A stretch of 32,184 bases of DNA from Oscillospiraceae bacterium (GTDB taxonomy: Bacteria; Bacillota; Clostridia; Oscillospirales; Oscillospiraceae). Of this stretch, positions 13,868 through 21,270 are shown in pieces. The position numbers were made by a program, and so were the translations under genes. The stretch is from assembly GCA_017380435.1 (NCBI GenBank), contig JAFODZ010000028.1:1-32184 (forward strand), written 5' to 3'. Under the pieces are notes generated by a model, which did not search any database, was not told the DNA's origin, and saw only the letters and a list, made by a program, of their open reading frames with translations. Each line of letters begins with the position of its first letter. The stretch's first letter is position 1.

Positions 13868-16485
13868 CTGAATTCTTCTTAACCATCGTCAACATGAGCA
13901 TTTCCGCAAGCTGGATCGTTCTTGCTGTCCTGCTTTTACGGCTGGTGCTGAAAAAAGCGCCGAAGTGGATCACCGTTCTGCTTTGGGGCATTGTGGCTGT
14001 GCGGCTGATTTGTCCTTTCTCCATCGAAAGCGCTTTGAGCCTGATTCCCAGCGCAGAAACCATCAGCCCGCAAATATTGGTGGAAGAACCGGAAATCAAC
14101 ACCGGAATTTCTTTTCTTAACAGTACCATCAATCCCATCATTCAAGAATCAACAGTCACATTGGAGCCGGAAAAAAGTGTGAATACCATGAAGCTGCTTG
14201 TGCAGGTTTCTTCGATTGTTTGGGTGGTTGGTCTTTCCGGGATGCTTGCATATACCGCCATCAGCTATTGGCGTGTAAAACGGAAGATCGGCACAGCGGT
14301 TTTGCTGCGGGATAACATCTTCCAGAGTGAGAATGTGGTCTCCCCCTTTGTGCTTGGTATCCTTAGGCCGAAAATTTATCTGCCCTTCCAAATAAGCGGA
14401 CAGGACATGGCCCATGTGATCGCCCACGAAAATGCCCATATTCGCAGAAAAGACCACTGGTGGAAGCCTTTCGGCTTTTTGCTTTTGAGTATCCACTGGT
14501 TCAATCCTTTGATGTGGCTGGGATATATTCTGCTATGCCGGGATATTGAGCTTGCCTGCGACGAAAAGGTCATCAAGGAAATGGACACGGAGCAAAAGGC
14601 CGACTATTCGCAGGCGCTTTTGACCTGCAGCGTGAACCGCCGTATGATCGCCGCCTGTCCTTTGGCATTCGGTGAGGTCAGCGTGAAAAACAGAATAAAA
14701 TCCGTCCTCAATTACAAAAAACCGGCATTTTGGATCATAATATTTGCCGTAGTTCTTTGCATTACGGCAGCCATTGGTTTCTTAACAAATCCTATTAGTG
14801 AATCCATCTTTAACAGCAAGTTTGAAACCGGAAAATGCTTATACAGTGATGTGGTAAGCGAAAAACAGGAAACCGAAGAAAATAATCTTGCCTTTATGAT
14901 CACTGATGACGGTTTAGTATATAAATCTTTCGACAATAACCATATGGAGCAATTAGGCACTCTCACGCAAACAGACATCACTGCTGATGAATTAGAAAAA
15001 ATGCTGAAACAGCAAGGACGAAGCGTCAATCTTGGCAACATTCAACACGCCTACGAAATTTCAGGTGCTACAACAAGTGATGTATTTTTGCAAAAGCGAA
15101 ATGGAACTGTTTATTGGTTTTCCTTCTTTTCAGACGGGAACATTATGAGTGCGTTTAAGCTGAAAAGAACAAGTGACTATGTTATCATTTCCCGCCCCCT
15201 TCCTACACAATTGCATACTTTTATCGAAGAACAAATTCTTGAGCATCACAAAGGAGGCTACAAAAGCGGAGAATTTTGTTGCACGGATTTTGAGGTGCTG
15301 GGAACGAAGAAAGAGGGCAACTGTACCACCGTTTATCTGTGGGTACTGTACCAGGAATACACCGACGACAACGGCTTGATTGAAAATACCGGCGGTGCGC
15401 ACATCCCTACGGTCATCACAGTTCAGTCCGGTCAGCCTTATGCGTTAGTAGAATACTGGGAGCCCAGAGACGGCATGTACTATCCTGAGGACATTCGGGA
15501 TAAATTCCCCTTGTATCTCTGGCCAAAAGCAATGGATTCCCAGCGGTATATTAAACAGCAGCAAGCAGCCTGCGACGCAAAAGCAGCAGCTTATTTCGCA
15601 TCGGTGTCCCAGGTCGGTAAGGTTGACGAACCGGAAAATGTGGTAACATACACAGATCTAGAAACAACCTTTTCCTACGCCGGCTATACCAAGGATCACG
15701 CAATCTACTACAGCGACCGAAATCTGACCTATGTGCCATGGAGCGATATCCTTGATTCTCCCATCTATCGCCTGGACACCCCGGAGGATTTGCAATGGTT
15801 CAAAGATAATATGGGCATTCACTACAATATGGATCAAGGTTACAAGGAAGTTCCTTCTTTTAACAGTGTTTCCGCCAAATATGATGGAGATTTTTTCAAA
15901 AGTAACAGTTTGATCCTGGTGTATTTAGGTCAAAACAACATCACACGGCGTTTTGCTGTGCAAAATGTTGAATACGGAAATGTATCTTTTGGAATCAATT
16001 TAAAGGAAACAACCGGCGAAAAGGAGCTGGATTATATGCTGACGGGATGGTTTATTACCGTTGCCGTCCCTGACGAAATTGTAGAAGACTGCACAAATTT
16101 CTATGTCCGTGTTCCGGGTGATCCTTCCGGTGTCGTTTACTATTTTCCGGACGAAGCCGGCGAGTTCACCATAAGAAAGCATTATGCCAAGACTCCTGCA
16201 GAGGAGATCAGCGAGCTGATAGAAAAGGAAGAGTTTATTTATACCCACCTGCATTATCTTGACACATTCGATGAAAAATGGATCTGCGAGGGCTACGAAT
16301 ACGCTTACCGGCTGGAGGTCACCGGCAGGCTGAACAACGCAGCGAAGAACACCACCTATATCGTGCTGTGCAATGAAAGTATTACCTTTGACCAGGCCTG
16401 GAAAGCATCCGGATTCAGCAGCAACACAGAGGATTATTTTGATCCTGCGGATGCTGTGATCGTCGGCTACCGGACTTTCTCATAA
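13864..16485 (+). CDS. BlaR1-like M56 family membrane metalloprotease with large novel sensor region
   Basis: 873 residues. The N-terminal 320 residues form the M56 protease region: membrane segments near 5-28 (WIVLAVLLLRLVL), 38-55, 110-137 and 290-312. The zinc site HENAH is at 188-192 and the downstream acidic ligand is in ELACDEK near 229-235. In BlaR1 this domain relieves BlaI repression. The remaining ~560 residues are predicted to lie outside the cell. They are not the penicillin-binding domain of BlaR1/MecR1: no SxxK...SxN...KTG set was recognised. They contain tandem soluble regions (for example a TPEDLQWFKDN segment and a late EEISELIEKEEF segment) of unknown fold. The gene is coupled to blaI by a 4-base overlap. 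The signal sensed is unknown. Confidence 0.88.
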   Translation: MTEFFLTIVNMSISASWIVLAVLLLRLVLKKAPKWITVLLWGIVAVRLICPFSIESALSLIPSAETISPQILVEEPEINTGISFLNSTINPIIQESTVTLEPEKSVNTMKLLVQVSSIVWVVGLSGMLAYTAISYWRVKRKIGTAVLLRDNIFQSENVVSPFVLGILRPKIYLPFQISGQDMAHVIAHENAHIRRKDHWWKPFGFLLLSIHWFNPLMWLGYILLCRDIELACDEKVIKEMDTEQKADYSQALLTCSVNRRMIAACPLAFGEVSVKNRIKSVLNYKKPAFWIIIFAVVLCITAAIGFLTNPISESIFNSKFETGKCLYSDVVSEKQETEENNLAFMITDDGLVYKSFDNNHMEQLGTLTQTDITADELEKMLKQQGRSVNLGNIQHAYEISGATTSDVFLQKRNGTVYWFSFFSDGNIMSAFKLKRTSDYVIISRPLPTQLHTFIEEQILEHHKGGYKSGEFCCTDFEVLGTKKEGNCTTVYLWVLYQEYTDDNGLIENTGGAHIPTVITVQSGQPYALVEYWEPRDGMYYPEDIRDKFPLYLWPKAMDSQRYIKQQQAACDAKAAAYFASVSQVGKVDEPENVVTYTDLETTFSYAGYTKDHAIYYSDRNLTYVPWSDILDSPIYRLDTPEDLQWFKDNMGIHYNMDQGYKEVPSFNSVSAKYDGDFFKSNSLILVYLGQNNITRRFAVQNVEYGNVSFGINLKETTGEKELDYMLTGWFITVAVPDEIVEDCTNFYVRVPGDPSGVVYYFPDEAGEFTIRKHYAKTPAEEISELIEKEEFIYTHLHYLDTFDEKWICEGYEYAYRLEVTGRLNNAAKNTTYIVLCNESITFDQAWKASGFSSNTEDYFDPADAVIVGYRTFS

Positions 16486-16509
16486 TTGCAAAAACAATCG
16501 TTAGAATAT

Positions 16510-16539
16510 GTAGGGGCGGATGTGGGCATCCGCCCCTAC
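16510..16539. repeat. GTAGGGGCG-type hairpin repeat
   Basis: A perfect 13-bp inverted repeat, GTAGGGGCGGATG (16510-16522) and CATCCGCCCCTAC (16527-16539), has a 4-base loop. It lies 24 bases past the M56 gene. Its outer arms match the core of the 114-bp repeats at 19487 and 31149. Confidence 0.8.
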
Positions 16540-16545
16540 TGCCTA

Positions 16546-16580
16546 TGTCACTGCGAGCCGCTGAAAGCGGCGTGGCAACC
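16546..16580 (+). repeat. GTCATTGCGAG-family repeat, left copy
   Basis: TGTCACTGCGAGCCGC followed by GGCGTGGCAACC. It is similar to the reverse complement of 17430-17463, with a few substitutions and one indel. The two copies face each other across ygjV and the 56-residue ORF. Confidence 0.7.
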
Positions 16581-16589
16581 CAGTCTGTC

Positions 16590-16628
16590 AAAGAACCCCT
16601 GTTTTTTAGGCAAAAACAGGGGTTCTTT
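16590..16628. repeat. Long perfect palindrome downstream of the M56 gene
   Basis: A 17-bp perfect stem, 16590-16606 with 16612-16628, has a 5-base loop. It lacks a T-run on either side, so it is a transcript-stabilising or slow-down structure rather than a textbook terminator. Confidence 0.65.
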
Positions 16629-16640
16629 AAAAGACTGCAA

Positions 16641-16677
16641 CACCCGATTCCAAATAGAATCGGGTGCTCACTTTTTT
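16641..16677 (+). terminator. Terminator of blaI-M56 operon
   Basis: A 10-bp stem, CACCCGATTC (16641-16650) and GAATCGGGTG (16657-16666), is followed after four bases by a run of six T. It may also end ygjV transcripts from the other side, where the tail is weaker. Confidence 0.65.
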
Positions 16678-16681
16678 GTTC

Positions 16682-17224
16682 TTATTCAGGCTTTTTGTCG
16701 TGGCGGAACATACCTACGAAAATGGAAATTAGGGTCAGGGTTTCGCAGATAATTGCGCCCCAGGAACCCACTGCAATATTATAAATCAACCAGGCAGGAG
16801 AACTAACCAAACCGTATTTGCGGATATTGGCAGCATCCTTCAGCCGAAATCCCACGGATAGCGCCGTCATGCCGATGACAGGCAGTAATTCCCGAATGAG
16901 CGTCCAGGGAGTAAGCTCTGTTCCAAATGTGGTAAATGTAAGAATATACACAACGATGTAGGACAGAATAAACCCAATCAGCCAGAAAACGCTGTTGGCT
17001 TTCAGCTTATCCTTAAATAAAAATATCAACGCACGAATCACCGCAATTACATTCAAAATGCCGCCTACCTTGGCACCAATCATCCAAAAATTCACCGCAA
17101 ACAGCAAACCGCCGAATAATTGCAGGGTAATCACGGTTTTCTGCTTTTTTCCCTGATAGGAAAGAATATTGAACACCATCGCCACAATTCCAATGGCCTG
17201 GGCAATTATTTCAATCGGTTCCAT
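16682..17224 (-). CDS. ygjV: YgjV-family inner membrane protein
   Basis: 180 residues, nearly the length of E. coli YgjV (183). About five to six hydrophobic helices are visible, starting with IIAQAIGIVAMVFNILSYQ, then LFGGLLFAVNFWMIGA, VGGILNVIAVIRALIFL, VFWLIGFILSYIVVYILTF and a last segment ending near ISIFVGMF. The family pattern of a short SYQGKKQK loop after the first helix is present. The function of the family is not established. The ATG at 17224 follows GGGAG. It lies 12 bases after the stop of the small Cys-rich ORF, so they form one unit. Inverted GTCATTGCGAG repeats stand on either side of this pair. Confidence 0.88.
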   Translation of the reverse strand: MEPIEIIAQAIGIVAMVFNILSYQGKKQKTVITLQLFGGLLFAVNFWMIGAKVGGILNVIAVIRALIFLFKDKLKANSVFWLIGFILSYIVVYILTFTTFGTELTPWTLIRELLPVIGMTALSVGFRLKDAANIRKYGLVSSPAWLIYNIAVGSWGAIICETLTLISIFVGMFRHDKKPE

Positions 17225-17236
17225 GTGATTCTCCCT

Positions 17237-17407
17237 CTATTCTAACAATTCCTCTATACTTTTTGCTATGGTGCATTCGCCGGTAAAGGGGCAGCACTCA
17301 TAGGAGCAGTCCACTTCTGTCAGCTTGCCGTCTTCCGTTACCACGCAGACCATTCGGCTTTCGTCTATATTGCGGCAATAGCCGCTGATGAATTTTTCTG
17401 TTTCCAA
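17237..17407 (-). CDS. Small Cys-rich protein of unknown function (56 aa)
   Basis: 56 residues from a TTG start at 17407, chosen because AAAGGA (17417-17422) lies 9 bases upstream. A longer in-frame ATG reading at 17464 runs into the dispersed repeat and is rejected. The sequence has FISGYCRNIDESRM, an acidic-polar strand VTEDGKLTEVDC, then CSYECCPFTGECTIAKSI. The five closely placed cysteines after the DGKLTEVDC strand, plus one earlier, suggest a metal- or Fe-S-binding minidomain. I recognise no characterised family, but similar short CP/C-rich hypothetical proteins occur in Clostridia. It is read together with ygjV. Confidence 0.65.
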   Translation of the reverse strand: METEKFISGYCRNIDESRMVCVVTEDGKLTEVDCSYECCPFTGECTIAKSIEELLE

Positions 17408-17429
17408 CGATAACAGTCCTTTCCCGTGA

Positions 17430-17463
17430 GATTGCCACGGCGCTATGGCGGCTCGCAATGACA
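17430..17463 (-). repeat. GTCATTGCGAG-family repeat, right copy
   Basis: Minus strand TGTCATTGCGAGCCGCC followed by GCCGTGGCAATC. Together with 16546-16580 it gives TGTCA outermost at both ends of a 918-base interval. Confidence 0.7.
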
Positions 17464-17489
17464 CATTCCTTGACAGCTTTCAAGGTTTT

Positions 17490-17582
17490 GTCATTCTGAG
17501 TGAGCGTTAGCGAATCGAAGAATCTACGCAGTTTCGATGGTACCAAGATCCTTCAGCGCGCTGCGCTTGCTCAGGATGACAC
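17490..17582. repeat. Solo palindrome of the GTCATTCTGAG family (nuclease-less copy)
   Basis: The left half (17490-17525) and right half (17543-17582) are the same sequences that bound the GIY-YIG gene at 9158-9560, with three and two differences. Here they are head-to-head with only 17 bases between. It ends 13 bases from the stop of the alpha-glucan hydrolase and may act as that gene's terminator structure. Confidence 0.85.
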
Positions 17583-17595
17583 TGTATTGGGTAGC

Positions 17596-19434
17596 TTATT
17601 CCTGAATGATGGCAAAGCCCATGCTGTCAAGGTGGAACCATTTGGGAGCTGCGGCATGCATTCCCTTACTATAGAGCACCTGCCCGGTGGGAATATCCCA
17701 ACTCTCCGGGCTATGGTTTACATAAATCAGAATTTTCTGTTCCCCATCGGTGCGGTGGAACAGCAGTTTTCCGTCACGGGCATGGACAAATTCTATGTCG
17801 CCATCTCGCAAAGCAGGCAGTTTTTTCAAGCTGCCCAGTTGACGGAAATGCTCCATAAGTTCCCCGTCTTCCCTGCCCCAGGGATATGTGCGGCGGTTGA
17901 AGGGGTCTTTATACCCCTCCATGCAGGCCTCGTCGCCATAGTACAGGCTGGGGCTGCCGGGGAGCATATATTGCAGCACGGATGCCAGATACAACCGGCG
18001 CAGCGCCAGTTCCTTCTGCCCCGGAGATAGCTGTCTTTGCGCCATTTCCTCCCGGGATCCGTTAAAATCATCCACCAAGGCTGTCAGAATCCGGGGCGTA
18101 TCGTGAGTACCCAGCAGATTCATATTGCAGCAGACAACCTGGGGCGGGTAATTCTCCAAAATAGTCATAACCGTTTGCCGCAGGCCGTTTCCATCGTCAA
18201 TGCCTTTGAGATAATTGATGATGGCGGTACGGAACGGATAGTTCATCACCGAATCCAGTGTGCCATCCACAAAGTACCGGCAGCGGACACCGTAAGCCTC
18301 CTTATTGGAAGCATCCTCCCACACCTCGCCCAAAAGCAGCGCATCGGGGCGGATCTGACGAATCCGCTTTTTCAGCAAATCCATAAATTCATTGGGCAGC
18401 TCGTCCGCCACATCCAGGCGGAATCCGTCGCAGCCTTGTTTCAGCCAGTAGGCCACCACCGAATCCTCACCGGTGATGATATAATCTACAAAAGCAGGAT
18501 CCAGCTTTTTCACAGTGGGCAGCGTATCAAAATTCCACCAGCAGTTGTAGCTGTTGGGGTACTGGTAAAAAGTAAACCAGCTATGGTAAGGAGAATCCGG
18601 GGACTGATGAGCGCCAACGCCGGGGAAGGTATTTTCCCGGTTGAAATACAGACTGTCCGAGCCGGTATGGGAATACACGCCGTCCAGGATCACCTTGATG
18701 CCTCGGCTGTGGGCCGCATCGCACATAGCCCGAAAATCCTCCACTGTTCCCAGCATAGGGTCCGGGGTTTTATAGTCGCCGGTGTCATAGCGATGGGAAG
18801 AAAAGCTTTTGCTGATGGGGTTCAGATACAAAATAGTCACGCCCAAAGAGGCGATATAGTCCATTTTTTCCGTGATTCCCCGGAAATTGCCGCCGTAAAA
18901 GTCGTTATTGAGGACTCTTCCGTCGGGGGTAGGCCGCCAATCCACTTCCTCGTTCCAGTCCCGGTGGACGGTGTAAGGCTCCAATTTGCCGGTCAGGTCA
19001 CAATCCCCGCTGCGGGCAAAGCGATCGGGAAATACCTGGTAGATCACTGCGCCCTTGGCCCAATCGGGGGTGGTAAAATTCGCCGGCGTGCAGGTGAGCT
19101 GCCACAGGCTGCCCGCTTCCATATTGGTATGGTCGCCGTATTTAAACAAACGGAAAGCGCTATCCGGCTTGTAAATTACAAAGTAATAAAAATACAGAGC
19201 CGGTCTTTCCAAGGAAAATGTGCCGGAAAATATCTGATACAGGCCTTTTTCCCCGGTGCAGGACATTGGCACGACTACGGTCTCGCCGCCGTCATCCGGG
19301 CGGAGGATACACTCAGCCTTAATGCATCCAACCTGGGCGGGAATATGGACATTAAGTGTGCAGGCTTGTCCCACAGACAGTGTGCCGAAAGGGTCTTTAA
19401 AAATCCGACTTTTGGAATCAAATAAAATACGCAT
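17596..19434 (-). CDS. GH13 alpha-glucan hydrolase (neopullulanase/cyclomaltodextrinase-like)
   Basis: 612 residues with no signal peptide, so a cytoplasmic enzyme acting on imported maltodextrins or cyclodextrins. About 1-120 is a beta-sandwich N-terminal domain like those of neopullulanases. The TIM barrel carries the GH13 blocks: DGVYSHTG (251-258), GFRLDVADE with nucleophile D341, LLGEVWED with acid/base E370, and LLGTHDTPRI with HD at 444-445. The tail is a short beta domain. The exact substrate within GH13 cannot be fixed from sequence. The ATG at 19434 follows AGGAG. The nearest promoter, at 19462-19489, overlaps the end of a dispersed repeat. Confidence 0.93.
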   Translation of the reverse strand: MRILFDSKSRIFKDPFGTLSVGQACTLNVHIPAQVGCIKAECILRPDDGGETVVVPMSCTGEKGLYQIFSGTFSLERPALYFYYFVIYKPDSAFRLFKYGDHTNMEAGSLWQLTCTPANFTTPDWAKGAVIYQVFPDRFARSGDCDLTGKLEPYTVHRDWNEEVDWRPTPDGRVLNNDFYGGNFRGITEKMDYIASLGVTILYLNPISKSFSSHRYDTGDYKTPDPMLGTVEDFRAMCDAAHSRGIKVILDGVYSHTGSDSLYFNRENTFPGVGAHQSPDSPYHSWFTFYQYPNSYNCWWNFDTLPTVKKLDPAFVDYIITGEDSVVAYWLKQGCDGFRLDVADELPNEFMDLLKKRIRQIRPDALLLGEVWEDASNKEAYGVRCRYFVDGTLDSVMNYPFRTAIINYLKGIDDGNGLRQTVMTILENYPPQVVCCNMNLLGTHDTPRILTALVDDFNGSREEMAQRQLSPGQKELALRRLYLASVLQYMLPGSPSLYYGDEACMEGYKDPFNRRTYPWGREDGELMEHFRQLGSLKKLPALRDGDIEFVHARDGKLLFHRTDGEQKILIYVNHSPESWDIPTGQVLYSKGMHAAAPKWFHLDSMGFAIIQE

Positions 19435-19461
19435 ATTAAGCTCCTATGGCGTGATAGGGCG

Positions 19462-19489
19462 ATTTTATCACATAACATGGAAATTGTAA
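19462..19489 (-). promoter_or_regulatory. Candidate promoter of the GH13 gene
   Basis: Minus strand TTACAA (19484-19489), a 16-base spacer and TAAAAT (19462-19467). The -35 box overlaps the first three bases of the 114-bp repeat. Confidence 0.5.
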
Positions 19490-19600
19490 ATTAGAATTTA
19501 CCTTACGAATTACCCGTAGGGGCGAACTGTGTTCGCCCGCGGGCGTTCAAAGAACGCCCCTACGATCTTATACGGTAGTTGATGCTATAAACAATCATTT
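19487..19600 (+). repeat. 114-bp dispersed repeat, copy 1
   Basis: It is identical to 31149-31262 except at three positions (19493, 19507, 19552). The AT-rich left arm is TAAATTAGAATTTA. The core (19516-19563) is bounded by GTAGGGGCG and CGCCCCTAC and holds two hairpins (GGGCGAAC/GTTCGCCC and GGGCGTTC/GAACGCCC). The right arm ends AAACAATCATTT. No coding potential. Confidence 0.92.
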
Positions 19601-19610
19601 AACCAAGGAA

Positions 19611-19635
19611 ATGCCGCCGGGGATACCGGCGGCAT
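19611..19635 (-). terminator. Terminator of the Cys-rich protein gene
   Basis: A 10-bp stem, ATGCCGCCGG (19611-19620) and CCGGCGGCAT (19626-19635), lies just past the stop of the gene at 19644. On the minus strand it is followed by TTTCCTTGGTT, a modest T tail. Confidence 0.6.
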
Positions 19636-19643
19636 CATTTTGT

Positions 19644-20459
19644 TTAGCCGGAGCAGCCGCAATCGCAGTCCTGCCGGTCACAGTTTCTCGGTGCAAATTG
19701 TTCTGTGGGGAACGGAATCCGCGAGAACATCTCACAGGGATCCTCCCCGCAGCCGGGATTCTCGCAGCATTCCTTGGTGGGAATGCTGTATTCCACCATG
19801 GGCACCACAAGCTGTGCATCCCGCTCCAGGCGGACAATGGAGAACTGCCCCAAACTCACATACAGGCGACGGGTTTCGTTGCACAGCACCAGTTCCTCGT
19901 CAAACACATCGCAGATGCTTGCGGGGATCTGCACAAGGTTGCTCTCCCGGCACTCGCAGGCTTCCCGCACCCGAGAGGACAGTACCATAGGATCCAACAC
20001 CTCCACCACAGCGGTGGGCAGGTTGGCGCTATAGTGGCTCAGGCCATCCCTATCTCCCAGACGGGTCTGGCTGGTAAAGATCTTGGCGCTGCTCTCCTCG
20101 CCGCAAAGCACAACCCGCTTGGAGAACACAGCGATTCCCGTCAGCGCCGCAGGACGGCAGCTACCCAAAACTGCATCGGCCAAAATACGGTAGTAGAAGG
20201 TAACATCAATGCAATAGTGATTCCGGTCAAAAGCAACCGGTTCCACATCCAGATAGGCATACACCAAATCTGCGCAGCGCACCTTTGCCGTTGCTGCGTG
20301 ATCCAGAAGTTGCTGAGAGCTTTTGGTCAGATAGACACGCAGATCCTCAATGCAGTCCTTATCCCGGCAGCTATCGGTAATTTTTTTCGTATGAATGGAC
20401 AGACAGCTGCGAGTTTGATCCGGACAACCGTTGTCAAATTCCTGTACACAATCAGACAT
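19644..20459 (-). CDS. Uncharacterised Cys-rich clostridial protein (possible spore-associated)
   Basis: 271 residues, not assigned to a named family. The N-terminal part has KKITDSCRDKDCIEDLRVYL, a pattern I associate with conserved hypothetical proteins of Clostridia. The middle is beta-rich (LVYAYLDVEPVAFDRNHYCI, VTFYYRI, GIAVFSKRVVLCGEE). The C-terminus is strongly Cys-rich (ECCENPGCGEDPCEMF and NCDRQDCDCGCSG), like cross-linked spore-coat proteins. No signal peptide or membrane segment. The ATG at 20459 is 8 bases from GGGAGG; a TTG two codons earlier is too close. CATAGCTTA (20500-20492, minus strand) exactly fits the sigma-K -10 pattern CATANNNTA, but no clear -35 was found. The coat role is inference. 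Confidence 0.75.
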   Translation of the reverse strand: MSDCVQEFDNGCPDQTRSCLSIHTKKITDSCRDKDCIEDLRVYLTKSSQQLLDHAATAKVRCADLVYAYLDVEPVAFDRNHYCIDVTFYYRILADAVLGSCRPAALTGIAVFSKRVVLCGEESSAKIFTSQTRLGDRDGLSHYSANLPTAVVEVLDPMVLSSRVREACECRESNLVQIPASICDVFDEELVLCNETRRLYVSLGQFSIVRLERDAQLVVPMVEYSIPTKECCENPGCGEDPCEMFSRIPFPTEQFAPRNCDRQDCDCGCSG

Positions 20460-20558
20460 AATCAAACCTCCCGGTCAAAATTGGGAAATCATAAGCTATG
20501 GCGGGGCATACCCCAAGGCTTATAGGACAGTTTATGCCTGTTTTGGAGAAACGTGCAA

Positions 20559-20593
20559 AAAACGGCGGTGGGTATTGCACCCATCGCCGTTTT
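20559..20593 (-). terminator. Terminator of the trkH-to-rnc cluster
   Basis: A 14-bp stem (20559-20572 with 20580-20593, one G-T pair) has a 7-base loop and six T on the minus strand. It starts immediately after the rnc stop. Confidence 0.9.
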
Positions 20594-20595
20594 AA

Positions 20596-21270
20596 TTATT
20601 GCATTGTTTCCAAAGCATTCCTTGCAGCATCCTGCTCGGCCCGTTTTTTACTGGTGCCTTCGCCGCTGCCAATGGGAATGCCGTTGAGCAGCACGCGGAC
20701 AGCAAAACGCTTATCGTGATCCGGCCCGGACTGACCTGTCAATTCATAGGTAAGAACCTGGTTCTTCTGCTGCTGGATCAGTTCCTGCAAAGCTGTCTTA
20801 TAATCCGCATTACGCATCCGCTGTTCCGGGACATTGCACAAAACAAACCGGTCGATGAAAACGCGGGCAGGCTCCATGCCGCCATCTAAGAAGCAGGCTG
20901 CAATCACCGATTCCACCGCATCAGCCAAGATGGATGAGCGTTCTCTGCCGCCGCCTTGTTCCTCTCCGTGGCCCAGCAAAAGGTGCTGTCCCAAACCGAT
21001 CTGGTCGGCAATTTTCGCCAGAGAAGTCTCGCAGACCATATCTGCCCGCATACGGGTAAGCTCTCCCTCGGGCCGGTCGGGATAATTGCGGTAGAGAAAC
21101 TCTGCTACCACCATACCCAGAATGGAATCTCCCAAAAACTCCAGCCGCTCATTGCTCATCAAGCTGTCGTGCCAGCGTTCATTGGCAAAGGAGGAGTGGC
21201 TCAGTGCGTTTTGCAACAGGGTGATGTTTTGAAACCGGTAGCCAATGGCTTTTTCCAAATCCTTAATCAT
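20596..21270 (-). CDS. rnc: Ribonuclease III
   Basis: 224 residues. It cleaves double-stranded RNA, including rRNA precursors. The catalytic signature ERLEFLGDS is at 41-49, and the second acidic pair is D117/E120 in ILADAVE. A dsRNA-binding domain fills about 155-224 (DYKTALQELIQQQ to SKKRAEQDAARNALE). The start overlaps the plsX stop by ATGA, with AAGGAG upstream. In many Firmicutes acpP and fab genes stand between plsX and rnc; here they are directly joined. It is the last gene of the long minus-strand cluster. Confidence 0.97.
   Translation of the reverse strand: MIKDLEKAIGYRFQNITLLQNALSHSSFANERWHDSLMSNERLEFLGDSILGMVVAEFLYRNYPDRPEGELTRMRADMVCETSLAKIADQIGLGQHLLLGHGEEQGGGRERSSILADAVESVIAACFLDGGMEPARVFIDRFVLCNVPEQRMRNADYKTALQELIQQQKNQVLTYELTGQSGPDHDKRFAVRVLLNGIPIGSGEGTSKKRAEQDAARNALETMQ

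Noticed and set aside
16486-16784. Short plus-strand ORFs after the M56 gene
   Set aside because: They are translated from the repeat and the two hairpins and run into the end of ygjV; no ribosome site or conservation signal.
17237-17464. 75-residue version of the Cys-rich ORF from the ATG at 17464
   Set aside because: Its first 15 or so residues are encoded by a dispersed repeat, while a proper ribosome site serves the TTG at 17407.
9158-17582. CRISPR array
   Set aside because: Repeats here are few, inverted and unevenly spaced; no run of direct repeats with uniform spacers exists anywhere in the window and no cas gene is present.
18037-19425. 462-codon open frame on the plus strand
   Set aside because: Antisense to the GH13 gene, whose catalytic motifs are all intact on the minus strand.
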